Shown here: positions 24,277-38,000 of the stretch, in pieces
Layout: the number at the start of each line of letters is the position of its first letter
How positions within the stretch are numbered: position 1 is the stretch's first letter
Assembly: GCA_037043015.1 (NCBI GenBank)
Contig: CM073326.1
Location: forward strand, 19,848,345 to 19,912,344
Reading direction: 5' to 3'
Source of the DNA: Bryum argenteum
Lineage: Eukaryota > Streptophyta > Bryopsida > Bryales > Bryaceae
DNA length: 64,000 nucleotides
Position numbers and translations under genes: made by a program
The notes under the pieces: model-generated
Databases searched by the model: none
Told to the model about the DNA's origin: nothing
The model's input: only the letters and a program-made list of their open reading frames with translations

Positions 24277-27200
24277 ATGGCGCTCTCAGCATTCTCCTTC
24301 CTTATCCCTCTCCCGCAACCTGACGCTGTCCACTCTTTTATGCCTTCTAGTTCTCGCCCGTGCTCCATCTCCGCCTCCTCTCCCTCCTTATGGGTTTCGA
24401 GAGCGCAGTATGCGGTGAGAGCTAGCCAAGGCAAGAGTGAGAAAATGGACTTTCTTCTTGACGATGATGATTTGGGAGAGGATACAATTCCGGAGCACAT
24501 TGTGGATATGGAAGAATGGATGCGCAACCGACCTGCAGGATTTGGCGTGGGCAAGGTACGCAATGAACTGCAAGGAATCAGGAGATAAAATTATGCAAGA
24601 ACCGCATCAGTGGGACTCAGGGTTTTGCAAGGGGTTTTGGAATGAAGGCAAGTCTTTAGCGTTGTGTCTGTACAGGAGTATGACCTTGCGTTGGAGGAAA
24701 AGCTGTTGGCCGAAATTGAGGCGGATAAGAAAGCAAGAGAGGCAGCGAAATTAAGGGCCAAGACCGGCAAGGGCAAAATCACTCCGAAGGCAAAACCCAA
24801 AATAACAGGTGTGAAGCACCTCTTTCATGACATACACCCGTACGAAAGCAAGGGGTTCTGCTTTTGACGTTTGCACTTCTGAGTAGGTCTTGTGGGGACT
24901 CGAGCAATATTATGTTCTCTTCGACCAATGTTGTATAAATTGGTGGTGTATGATAGACTCCACTGACTCCTTATTAGTCTCGAAATTTTCATGAGATCTC
25001 GGCCCATTAGTCTTACCTCGTAGTACTTGGACGAGAATAGGGTTTATGAAAAGATTTGTGTGCATGTTGACGTGTGAAAGCAATTATCGAAATGCATCAG
25101 AATTGTCTTTCACTGCAACATGTTTGTACATTGTTCATGAACTCCTGAAATTTTGTCATCAGAGGTTGTGTCATATTAGTATCTGTTAAAACTTGGTGAC
25201 TGAAATCTCATGATAGCTTCAGTAATCAGAAAGGCTTCAGTAATCAGAAAGATATCCAATTTAACGAATCTTTGTGTAGTCTCGTAAATTCTGTCTTGTA
25301 TTCCGACATGGAGTTAGTCCTTATCATATGCTGAGGTCTCATTCTCTACAGAAGCACCTGCTGGTGTCGAGGTCTGGGTGGGGAACTTGCCACGAAAGAG
25401 GAAGGTGGAGCGGGACTTGCGCGCTGTGTTTCGCGATGCCCTAGGCCTGCTTCACATTCGACCCATTGTGGAGCCTGAGAATGAGAAAACGCGTGAACCA
25501 ATGTGCCGAGGTTTTGCCTTCTTGACATTCGCCACCGAAGACGACGCTTATGGGTGCGCCATCCAATCACTTTGGCCATCACATCACCTTTCTGTTTGGA
25601 TTAACAATGTGGTGTTCTGTATTTTTCACCTATGAGGATGACGATGTGTCCACGAAAAAGTAGGTGATGTTTGCGACAGTTTATCATTGTTCGGATAATC
25701 CTTCAACTGAGAGAACAAGGTGCTATATCTGCAGACCGCAAGTGATTCCTAAAGTCCATCGGACAACAGCCAATGTAGAATTAACAAGGCATCTAGACTT
25801 TTCTTGCCTTTCTTTTTGTCCCTTCTCCTTTCTTCTTGTGATTGGGGTAATTACAGTTGATCCTGTGCTGCTTTCTGCCATTGGCCTCATGTGGGCTTTG
25901 AAATACTGCTAGTCTTGACACCCTCTTATGTTGAAGAATGGTTTGAGAATCTCATCATGGAGTACTATCCATTGAGATAAAACAGTTCTTTGTTCACATA
26001 AAATGTCAAACCTTGACCTAATTATAGTTTGTGGCATCTGAAATTGGATTGGAATTTAGTCAGCGATTGTAATCCGTTTGCAGCTTTGTATCGCAATATA
26101 ATGGAGAGAAGGTGAAATTCGGGAAGGTGGACAAGAGGATTGCTTGTGAGGTGGCCAAGTCCGACAGCCCTTGGCACCCAAACCCCAGCGGAGGGAGTCA
26201 TGCCTCAAGTGCCATTTCTGTTCCAAGGTTGCAAGTGAGAGACACTCATAATGCTAAAAGGTCCAATTCAGTTCCGGAAGTGGAGAGAGAATTGGAAAAT
26301 CTATCAAGTACATCGTCAGTTACGAGCAAGTCCTCTGTAGAAGAAAGAGAAGATGCTGAATCAAGTGAAATCGAGTTGCGCGCTCTGGAAGAGGAAATAT
26401 GGGACCAGTTTGAAGATGAAGACGACATGGTGTTGGACTTGGAGCTTGCAGAGGAAGGGAGTGTCGAGGATGAATCAACACATATTCGAGCAGCTGTTAA
26501 CGAAGATGAACCGCCTGCAGAGTCAGTTAAACGTCTGAATGTTGTTGAAGAAGATGGTGATGCAAGGATGAATGTGAGGAGGGAAACACTGGACGTGGAT
26601 GAGGAGGAGTACTCTGTAGAGAAAATCAAGGAATTAGAGGCTAAACTCAAGGAAATGGAGAGGAAGCTCCAGCTTTCATCTCAGAATCAGGAAGAGAGAG
26701 TAGAATTTCTGGAGAAACGGCTTCTGAGCAAGGCAAAAGCAGCAACCGGGGTATCTACTTCGAAGAAGGAGGCTGAGAAGAAGAAGACAGCAGCAAAGAA
26801 GAACTCTCAATCATCGAAAAAGTCTCAAAAACCCAAGGTTGGGAGCCTTGGTTCAGCCAGCAGGTATACTTCTTCACTGTACCCGTGCTTCATGCGTTAT
26901 CGTCTGTGGGCAAGAGGTATCGTTTATCGTTAGGTTGATTCCTCGTTTTTGAAGCAAATAACAGGATTTTCGGTATCAGCAGATTGTTATGAGACAACAT
27001 CTTGAAGAGAATTCTTTTCAATGATTTTTCTGGAGGCCTCTCTATAGGCCTAATAATTACACGGAGGCCTTATTGAGATGCCTTCAGATGAGCACTGGGT
27101 TTCAAAACTCATGAATCATAGCAAAGATCTTTTTGATCATGCGCAAGATGTGATGGGGTTGTTTGAGAACAATGTTGAAACCCTCATTCTAGTCCATTTC

Positions 27201-27424
27201 ATTTCGGCGCGTTAGTCGCAACTAGAAATGACTGATATCAGCATCATAATCGGCGACACGGATTTGCACACGTTTCATCTTTCATGAGTGCTGCGTTGAC
27301 CAGGTGCACTGCTGCTTGGCAATTATGAATTCTGATATCTTAACTTCGGCTACGCAGACTGAAGGCGAAAGAAAGGGCGATACTAACTGGAGTTATGTCG
27401 AAGTACGTATCAAGTTCTCCGTAA
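24277..27424 (+). CDS. Chloroplast RRM RNA-binding protein (RBD1-like)
   Basis: Five exons, 24277-24555, 24676-24808, 25352-25553, 26084-26863 and 27358-27424, give 486 residues with consistent phases. The N-terminus is Ser/Ala/Arg-rich and ends VRAS near residue 49, a typical transit-peptide site. One RRM spans about residues 141-228, with RNP2 VWVGNLP and RNP1 RGFAFLTF. Then follow an acidic region, a coiled coil at about 380-425 (EKIKELEAKLKEMERKL) and a Lys-rich tail. It resembles the Arabidopsis plastid RRM protein RBD1, linked to 23S rRNA processing in the cold; orthology is inferred. Exon 4 uses the acceptor at 26083, because an acceptor upstream would break frame. Confidence 0.85.
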
Positions 27425-27636
27425 CATCTGGCTGCCATAACTGGTTGGATTAAAGCTGGAGATGGCATCGAAGGCTTATCGAGAACAGTTACTAGTCTGG
27501 CTTTCTGATGGCGCTGAAGAGCTGAAGTAAGCAAAGGTTTTCCCTGATGTTATGGTGGTCCTGAAGAGATGTATGTCTCAGTGGCGCTACCATCATCTCT
27601 ATCACTGCACTCCTATGAGAATGTGCGGTTACATTA

Positions 27637-27996
27637 GGCAGCTTAGGAGGCAGCTTAGGAGGCAGCTTAGGAGGCAGCTTAGGAGGCAGCTTAGGAGGCA
27701 GCTTAGGAGGCAGCTTAGGAGGCAGCTTAGGAGGCAGCTTAGGAGGCAGCTTAGGAGGCAGCTTAGGAGGCAGCTTAGGAGGCAGCTTAGGAGGCAGCTT
27801 AGGAGGCAGCTTAGGAGGCAGCTTAGGAGGCAGCTTAGGAGGCAGCTTAGGAGGCAGCTTAGGAGGCAGCTTAGGAGGCAGCTTAGGAGGCAGCTTAGGA
27901 GGCAGCTTAGGAGGCAGCTTAGGAGGCAGCTTAGGAGGCAGCTTAGGAGGCAGCTTAGGAGGCAGCTTAGGAGGCAGCTTAGGAGGCAGCTTAGGA
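27637..27996 (+). repeat. 12-bp minisatellite, 30 perfect copies
   Basis: GGCAGCTTAGGA is repeated head to tail exactly 30 times without a visible mismatch. Because 12 is a multiple of 3, both strands stay open: plus reads a repeating LRRQ tetrapeptide, minus a repeating KLPP. Both are by-products, not credible genes. It lies about 210 bp beyond the stop of the RRM gene, possibly in its 3'UTR. Confidence 0.97.
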
Positions 27997-28912
27997 GGAA
28001 ACGAGGTGGTGCAACGATGCAAAAATGAAATTGCTGTTCATCTTACATTACACAGCATTTGAGAGTTCTCTTGTTTGCGTTCGTGTTGTTAGGTGTTTTC
28101 TACAAGAAGAATCACGGTAGTCCTCTTGAAGGCTTCCATTGCAAAGAGATGATGTTCCGGTGGGTTACAGTCGTGCACACACCTTGCTGGTGATCTCTAG
28201 CTTTGAGTATCAGAACTTGAGCTCTTTCTTTCAGTCGTGATCAAGCTGTTTTGGAGCTGAATTCGAGTCGTCGTCTGCTAATCCTTAGTTTACAATGTAT
28301 AGTACCACCCTTCAAGAAGACAGAACTAGCTTACTATGCTCATTATTATGGCACCATGCAGCTGTACAACATGGTACATCAGCCCTATTTTACAAATTCG
28401 CTGAAACAGAGAATGGAACATTTCGGACTGAGGTGAATAATTAAGAGCTCCAAGGGTCGGAGATGGATCAATGAGAGCTCCAATTTCCTGCTGAGGTTGG
28501 CACAAATTCCTGGCGAGGTTGTCTCAAAATTGTTTGAAATTTCCCTTGATGATATGCCCACATAAGATAATACTACTGACTACCAACCTCCGTGGGGTGA
28601 ACACTATACACACACGAATATACACACACGAATATACACACACGAAGGAACCACTATCAAAGAGCATTATTCTATGTTGGATATAACTTTTTTATTGGTG
28701 ATTTGTAAATTGGTATGAAGGTTATACTTTAGTTTTGTTGGTCATCACACCTTTAACATGATTGCTTTGGTAAGGTCATAGTTGTGATGCACCTCTGGTC
28801 CAAGTTTGATTCCCCATTATTTAAACATTGTATAGTATGTTTATTGTATTGTTTATTGTATAGTATGTACTAGGCACTTAAGGTGTATAGTGTCAGTGGC
28901 TATATTTTTGAA
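27997..28912. other. Intergenic tract with a 14-bp triplication
   Basis: TATACACACACGAA occurs three times in tandem at 28605-28646. No gene recognised. Confidence 0.5.
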
Positions 28913-29165
28913 TTAATTAATTAACAAGATGAAGCTTGTGGGGGCCTATCTTGCCACATGGATCCCTTGAGGGGGTGCCACATGGACTTGGGGTGTATTT
29001 AAAATTACAAAACCCAAGACCCCATTCAGTCCGCATTTCAAATTGTGCACCATTTAATTTGTTGAAGGAAGGGGGGTGAACTTTTTTCCTACTCACCCCT
29101 TGCCCCTCTTTTGTAATTTTTAGGGGAGGTCAGGAGATGCAAACGTTATGGGATAAATCCCCAAT
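28913..29165 (+). repeat. Dispersed repeat D, copy 2 (inverted relative to 5.7 kb)
   Basis: Carries TTAATTAATTAA, TCTTGCCACATGGA, GAGGGGGTGCCACATGG, TTTTGTAATTTTTAGGGGAGG and TATGGGATAAATC in the same order as the minus strand of 5700-5886, plus an extra stretch of about 100 bp. CCACATGG occurs twice. No coding capacity. Confidence 0.6.
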
Positions 29166-29412
29166 GCCATATCATCACCATGCCATACCATCACTATGAT
29201 TGCGTATTGGTATCTTTGGTGAGGTTTCGAATCTGTTTATGACCAAAGTGGACTATATCTCGGTGCGTGATTTCTCAGTTGATACAAACAAGGATTGTGA
29301 TATGTACCTGATACTTGTTGCAATTTAAGAAGCAATTGCATGTTTCCTAAATTATTTTACCATGCATTGTATGCAAGAGAGGTGAACAAAACTTTCACAA
29401 GGATCTCAAATA

Positions 29413-30399
29413 TTAATGCTTAAATGTCTGAATCTATTCTTAGCCCAAAAACACAATTTCAAAAAAATTGTCATAGATTAAAGTGAATGTAAGTGTCTAA
29501 AATCTCAATTGTACAATCTTCAAGTAATCTTATTCCAAGTCATGTGGACCAAAATTTAAGTCATGAAGCCTTATAGATTGCGGGATCATATTGTATTAGT
29601 ACCAAAACTTAAGTGCAGAATTTTATCAATTTCACTTTAGAGTGGATATTCTACCAACGAACCAATTGCAATCAAAAATAAGCAACTAGAAAGATGTTCA
29701 CCTTCATCTCAATAACACCCTTCCACAAAAAATAAGATTATCAAAAGAAAAATTTGACTCAAATAGTAGTCTTGTAGTGGTGAAAATTGCCAAAAGTTTA
29801 CAAAGGATAATTAGTCCAAATGTAGACCGTTTGCACTCGAATCCATGCCTAATCTTCAAAAACATCTCCTATCTTGTCAAGGTTTCTACCACTAAAACTA
29901 AACTCTGACTAAAATCTATCCTAATTAAATAATAATGTTGAGATTCAACCGTGAACGAAGGGTATATAGCTCCTCAAAAATCATCCATTTTACTTTATTG
30001 ATTGTATGAACATCATTGCATATCCAATACCAAAGTTACAATATTGAGATCAAAAGTCATCCAACTAGAAAGTTATTGAAAACCATCTTAAAATTGTACT
30101 CATGAAGAAAAAAATTACAAGAAACTACACATAATTGGCTTGCAATGCTAAAACATGCCTCATGTTTGGAATCCCAAATCAAAAGCTGTCTCCACTAAAA
30201 TGCATGCCATTCATTCATTCTCTATAGTATGGTTCTGCAAATCTTACCACACAAACTAGACTCGATTTGGGAACCAATTCAAGTAATTTTGTCAAAAATG
30301 AAGTTCGGATGAAGAACTTATGACTCTTCAAAGTTTTTGTCTTTCATCCTAAATGGAAAAAAGGACGATGGGGATAAAAATTAAAAAGTTAGGGGTTAA
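29413..30399 (-). mobile_element. TTAA element family A (full length, about 987 bp)
   Basis: The left end TTAATGCTTAAATGTC and right end GTTAGGGGTTAA match the family ends. The interior is collinear with 6916-7898, for example CAACTAGAAAG, ATAATTGGCTTGCA and AAAATGCATGCCATT blocks. Non-coding, with no ORF above 60 codons that fits a transposase. Confidence 0.75.
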
Positions 30400-30681
30400 A
30401 AGTATGATAGGTGTTGATGAGCCTACCCTTTGAAATGTTTGGACTAAAAGAGCATATGCGATTATGGAAGGTAAGACATTGCGGTAAGGTTTAATCTTGG
30501 TGTTAAAATAACTCATGATATTTTGTGCGTTCATTGAGGCGGATGATACAAAAAATTGTATTTAAATATTTCATTTCCTTGAAAAAACGGATACTGTATG
30601 TGAGTGAGGAAATAATTCCAAAATGATTTTCAACCAAAAAATAAAAAATAAAAAAATAAATTAAATTAAATAAATTAAATA

Positions 30682-32081
<1,400 letters not shown>

Positions 32082-35000
32082 TTAGAAGGAAATGGGGGAG
32101 TTTTCATCAGACATGAGGAATTTAGGATGGCTTACAGGGGCCTCTTCTCTTTGTCGGATGAGAAGCTGGAAATTGATTTCCTTCGTAAAGAAGGGATGCT
32201 CTTTGATCTTATCAGCACCAGCTTTATGGTTCCCAAGACGAGTCTCCGGATTGGGATCCAGCAATTTCCGGACTATATCCACGGCATTGGCACTCATATA
32301 CGGAGGAAACTTCATCTTGCCTTCAACAACCTTCTGAAATACAACCTACACCCCACCAAAAGTGTCTCTTACAATGATTCCAATATCAACATTTTCCACC
32401 CTTCATCCAAATCAACACGTCTAAGTTCTACACAGGTAGCTTTTTGATATTAGGTTCACACATCTTGTGAACTATGTCTACGTCTACGTTTACACTACAT
32501 GCTTTTCCTTGAGACTTTGTTAACCCCTAAAAATCCAGGAAAGCCGATTCGGTTTTCTGAGATTTCGGGCAGCTCATTTTAAGCATTTAAACTGATATTT
32601 TTGCCTAAGATTTTTATTGGGTGCTCCACATGCAGTAATGTGTATGTGGTAAAATTTTCAAAGTCAAATTTTAATTTTATAACCTTCATCTAGAAATTTT
32701 AGGTTTCAAGTCCAAATCGGGCAGTTTAAAATAATTTTTTTAATTTTTTTTTAGAAATATGTTCATTACCAAATTACTATTCAAATTCCAATGTGTCCGA
32801 AGTCAAAAAGTTTACCAATTTTACAAGGGCAGCCTCCAAAACTTTCAAAAACAATCTTCACAATTTCTAGTAATTTTACAATTTTTTCTTTCAAAAATTG
32901 CCAAAATTCGAGATTTTGGATTTTTTCCAAGATTTTTTTTTCAAAATTCACATTATCATAAATGCACCTTCTCACCGTCGAGATTTTTCTCAAACTAAAT
33001 ATATCATACGTGGTGCTTGTTTTACTATATGGTTGTTTTTAGACCTTCTTTCATAAAATATTTTACATTAAGGTCAAAAAGTGGAATTGGTCTCTAAAAT
33101 TTTGCATGAGCATAACCAACTTGAATACCTACATGAAAAAAAATGAGGGAAAAATATTTGGAATAACAATCATCAAGTTGCCCTTGGCACCATTTAGACA
33201 ATGCCTCTCACGCAGTGGCAAAAAAAAAGTGTTGGTCAAACTTTGATTGTTATGATCTCACAAATGAAAAACATCCAACGGTTGAAATTTTGACCAGTCC
33301 TTTGTATACAAGTTAGGTACAAGATCTTACGGTTCAAAGTCTAAAACCAGAAAAAAAAGTTTCTCCATTTCCCCATCTCCCAACGAAGGTGAAAAATGGC
33401 AGTTTTTGGTTCTGGAGGTCGAGGAAACCCCTGGATTTTTAGGGGTTAAAAAACATTCACCCGCAAAACTGTGTAGAAGAAGAAGCTGAACTTCGATCAT
33501 TGTAATTTCATCTAGTATTTTAGGCCTCAATCGGCTCTTGTTGAGCTTGGAGATAGGGAGTACCTGAGGTGGGTCGTTTCCATTATTGAAGGGACTAGTG
33601 TTTGTAATCATTTCAAAAATCATACATCCAAGAGCCCAGTAATCTACACCCTTGCCATGCCCTTGCCTTTTGATAATTTCTGGAGCCATATAATCGGGTG
33701 TTCCACACATGGAGTATGTTCGGCGATTATAAAGCCGTTTTGCAAACCCCATATCAATAAGCTTAGGATATCCATTTTCTGCTATCAATGTATTTTCAGG
33801 CTTCAGATCTCGATATGCTATCCCTTTTCCATGCATATACTCTAGCCTGTAGTAAATATAAAATCAGGTGTTCATTATCTCAACATAGAAATCCGACTGT
33901 AGTGTACTTTAGAGGATGGGAAAAATAAAACACAATCAAAAATATTTTATTGGGTATATTTTGTATGTTGAAATTATGAGCATAATTCTCCAAACAATTG
34001 ATCAAACAATTCTTCATGACTGATAATCTTATTCTTCTTTCTTTCTTCTCCAGAGGCTTACGCAAGCAAAACACCTCCAGCATAAAAGGCAGCCTCCCAT
34101 TCTTGTAACCGCCCAACTCGTTGCAAGAACAAGAACAACTCTCTACCAGGAGTCAACTCTTCAAGTAGATAAACCTTGATTCACATTTCATGACTATATT
34201 AGTAGAAAATTCAAAGTGTTTACATAGCTTTTAGTGAGACATTTTGAAGTAATATTATTTTAAAATGTGAATGTCATTTACACTATCATTGTTTGTAACA
34301 AATAAGTTACACATTTAGAATTGGCCATTCTCAAAAAATTCTAAACCTGACAATGTTTTCAAAGAGGTTAGATTTAAATCATAGGAAGTTTTACGAATTC
34401 AAGGAACTTAATATTTACTTCACAAAGCATTCACCAATGATCAAAGTTAAGATGATATTTTTTAGATATAATCAAAATTATACAGAAGTGGGATAAGAAA
34501 AGGTAATCTAAATACTAGTCTACTTATCTATTGAATTCTTACATTAGATTCGTAAACAATATTTGATTTAGATCATTGATGTAACTTAGAACCTTACTCT
34601 CTTGAGAACTATCAAGCAAAGGAATCAATTGAGCATTATCTTTAGATGCTCATCTCAAAAATGAATTGGGTGTTTTAGAGGTATTGGCTTGAGTATATGA
34701 ATACATTAAATTATTATTGATCAGTCTTATTGCAAACAAGGTGTAAAGGTTTGGGGTATAGCAACTATATTGTATTTACTTGTATTTTTAAAAGTCACAA
34801 TATCAATATTTTTACTCAAGAATCAACTTAAAGTAATGTTAGTCTTACATGTGTTTGGTCTTTATAAGTACGTATCAACCTATTAATAAATGGGTGATCT
34901 AGCTCTGCCATATACATTTTTTCGTTCCTTAAATGTTCCTCTTCATTCATACGTACAACCTACAACACACATGTATCGATTTTAGATGCAAATCAAATAA

Positions 35001-38000
35001 TAATGTACAATGTATGTATTGCTTGATTTTATGTCTTTTCCTGTATTGTGTTTATTCATGTAAGTAAAAGATTTGGTAGTTAATAAAGTCACATGAATAA
35101 GAATCTCTTTAGAAAAATCACCTTTGCTTTACTAACACACTTTAGAGCATAGTGTTCTTTTGTTTTTCGGCTGTAAACCAACTTAACCTTACCAAACAAA
35201 CCTGCAAAATGCCACTAGAAGCCTACTCTTTGAATATTTTCAAGGCATTGTTCTTACGAAAAACAAAATCTTAATCTTATTCTTCTACAAAAAGAAACAC
35301 AAAACTCACAATTTTACTCATAGAATAAATAAACCACCAATATTTTTAAAAAAATATACTCAATAGAAGAAGAGCAAGTGATAACCGGTTCCTAAAAGGC
35401 CAATTTCTTGAAGTTCAGCAAAAGTAATACTCTTCACAAGACCCCGCTTCTCAGCTTCACGTCTTCGAATCTCATTTAGTTCTTGAAGGGATCCCAATTG
35501 GGCCTCGACAACCGCCCTGTCTAAATAGAAGAGTTCCGCGCCTGATAAAATATGAAACATGTGTAATTGGAGGGAATACAGCATGCTCTATATGCAATGA
35601 GAATAGTGTAGATCATAGGCATTCCAATCAACAAAGTGTAGTGTTTACACAAGAAACGGGAAATGGGAAAGAGTTGATGTGCCTGATGAGGCAGGGGGTT
35701 CCGCAGGCCCTGCTATAACAGTAACCAATCGAGGCTCGGTGCTCATAAGGGCATCTTCTCCAAAGATGGCACCTTTGCCCATGATAAGTGGTTCTGGACC
35801 TTTCGGATTTTGCGTCACTTCTGTCACCATTCCTCGTTTCACTATATACAGACGATCTCCTGGTTCTCCAGCTTTGTATACTGCCTCTCCAGGTCTCAAG
35901 ATTCGCAATCCCAACGAATATGATAATTTATCAAGCTCTCCGGTTGTAAGGAATTCTAGATATTTCACCTTTCTGTCCATCAGCCACATTCACTCATCTC
36001 TTAAGAGCTTCTCAATGTACATGAAAGAACCTATGCAAGTTATGAATGATTGATAACTTATTATGTATTGTTTTCTTGAAATTCTAATGATTTGTAAGTT
36101 ATGATACAAATAAGGGAGACGCCAGGCTCTTTCCATGGACTTCATTATTTGAAGTTCAAGATGAATATCAAGGCTCACTTGTCATAATAAAGAAAACATA
36201 TGGAACAGAAATTAACACCTCAAATTCTTCAAATTCGAAATTCGTGATAAAACATCTTGAATGGGCCCCAGAACATCTATGACGTCAGCTAACGTAATGG
36301 ATAAAACAATTGCTCCAGGTGATGACTCAGCAATTGTTGTTGCAAAATAGGACGCTTTATGGTGGTCAAGTTTTACTGAATTTTGTAAACACTCGTCTCC
36401 AAATACGCCATATGTTGGGAACACCCACTTCGAATTTGTAGTCATAGGCCTATATCCAACAAGTGTCAGTATTCATCAATAAAATGAGTGTTATATGTTT
36501 CAAGAATATGCATACAAAATATTCTTAGCCATGTTATTATAAGATTTGTAACATAGAACTCACTGCATAACACTCATAGACCGTTGTTCAAGACTTTTCC
36601 GATCTGAAGTTGTTGGAGATGTTGAACCTGATGAACTTGTACTTGCTGTAGGTGGTGGAGAGGATGGAGGACTACTTGAGTTTGAATTAGGCGCTACAGA
36701 TGTTTTATTATTATTAGTAACAGGCACTCCGACAAGAGGGTTTTTTGTGATAAAAGAAGCTGGTCTTTTTTTAGTATCCGGTCGTAATAGGCTTGTATCC
36801 ACAGGTCCTTTGTATAAAGAAACAAGTCCCATTTGAACAACATAGATTCGAGCCTCAGCACCAAGTGTATCCCCATATCTTGTAATCTCGGCATCTGATG
36901 GAAGCTATTTATCAGAGTGTAAAATAGTTCACAACTAAGAGTTATTATGTATTTTGAATGATAGACTTCATCTTTGAGTATAGAAACCATGTAGAATAAT
37001 ATTCAAGTATAGAAGTGATGTAATTGGTGTATTTCTTTAGATGACATTATCATTCTTAAGTACAACATTGTTCGTGTTCATATGTTGAACCTTTGTATTT
37101 CAAACTTTCAAGACTATAGTGTTGTATAAGTCAATACACACAATGGTGGAAGGATCTAACCGTTTGACCAAAATCAACAATATATTTTACCTACACTAGC
37201 CACTTGGACAATTACATCATCTAATTACATACCTAATGAATAGAGTGAACCTACAATTCCAAGTTTTACGTCTATGTTTATCCTCTATTACTTTCAGTTT
37301 TGTCAACAATAAGCTAGCAACAATTCTATTCGTGTACCAAAATTGCAATTATGTTTGAGTTGTAGTATTTCAAGCCTCATATTGTCACACCAACGATTTT
37401 ATTTTTATGTCTATAAAATGGCATATCCTCTAATAGTGCTCAATTTTGTAATATCACTCATTTCTACAATATCATTATTCTTCCATAATATCCCCTCTTG
37501 ATCCTATATTATCACCTTTTTTAAAGATGGTTGTCGTAAATACTTTTGCTTGCGATTTCAACAAAATTGGGGTTGCATGTAACGATCTTCACAAGCTACT
37601 TTTTGACAAAATCAAAAGAGGAAGTTCTTGCGACCAACTACATACCTTTTGTATAATTAGTTTCCGTTAATTTTTGAGCCAGATGTATGATTTGATCACT
37701 ATTGAGTTCTAAAAAAGCAGGAACCCTTTGGAGACCAATTGCAGCAAGTTGTATTTGGAGTCCTTTTCTGATAGAAGTCAACATTTCCTTTGTGATCATT
37801 TGTCGCGGAATACATATGATCTCCGTCTGATGCACCATATCTTGCAACAAATTAATACAAACGGCTAGACACCTAAAATATATGGGTGAGGGCAATATAT
37901 TCTGAATAACATATCTAACCAAAATGAAAGATGTAAGATATAATTTAAACTTATTACTTGATCTGCTGCAGCATTAAAATTCCATGAGCTCGTAAGGTCA

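Noticed and set aside
26031-26095. Alternative exon FVASEIGLEFSQ for the RRM gene
   Set aside because: It looks like an RRM segment but its phase does not fit exon 3. The acceptor at 26083 gives the correct frame and a complete RRM end.
27637-27996. CRISPR-like array
   Set aside because: There are no unique spacers; units are contiguous and the genome is eukaryotic.
27492-28028. Repeat proteins of KLPP or LRRQ units
   Set aside because: They are both translations of the same perfect 12-bp minisatellite and have no other gene signals.
5700-29165. A single 23-kb transposon bounded by the inverted repeat D copies
   Set aside because: The ends differ in length and spacing, no target duplication is visible, and the interior holds four ordinary host genes plus many unrelated repeats.
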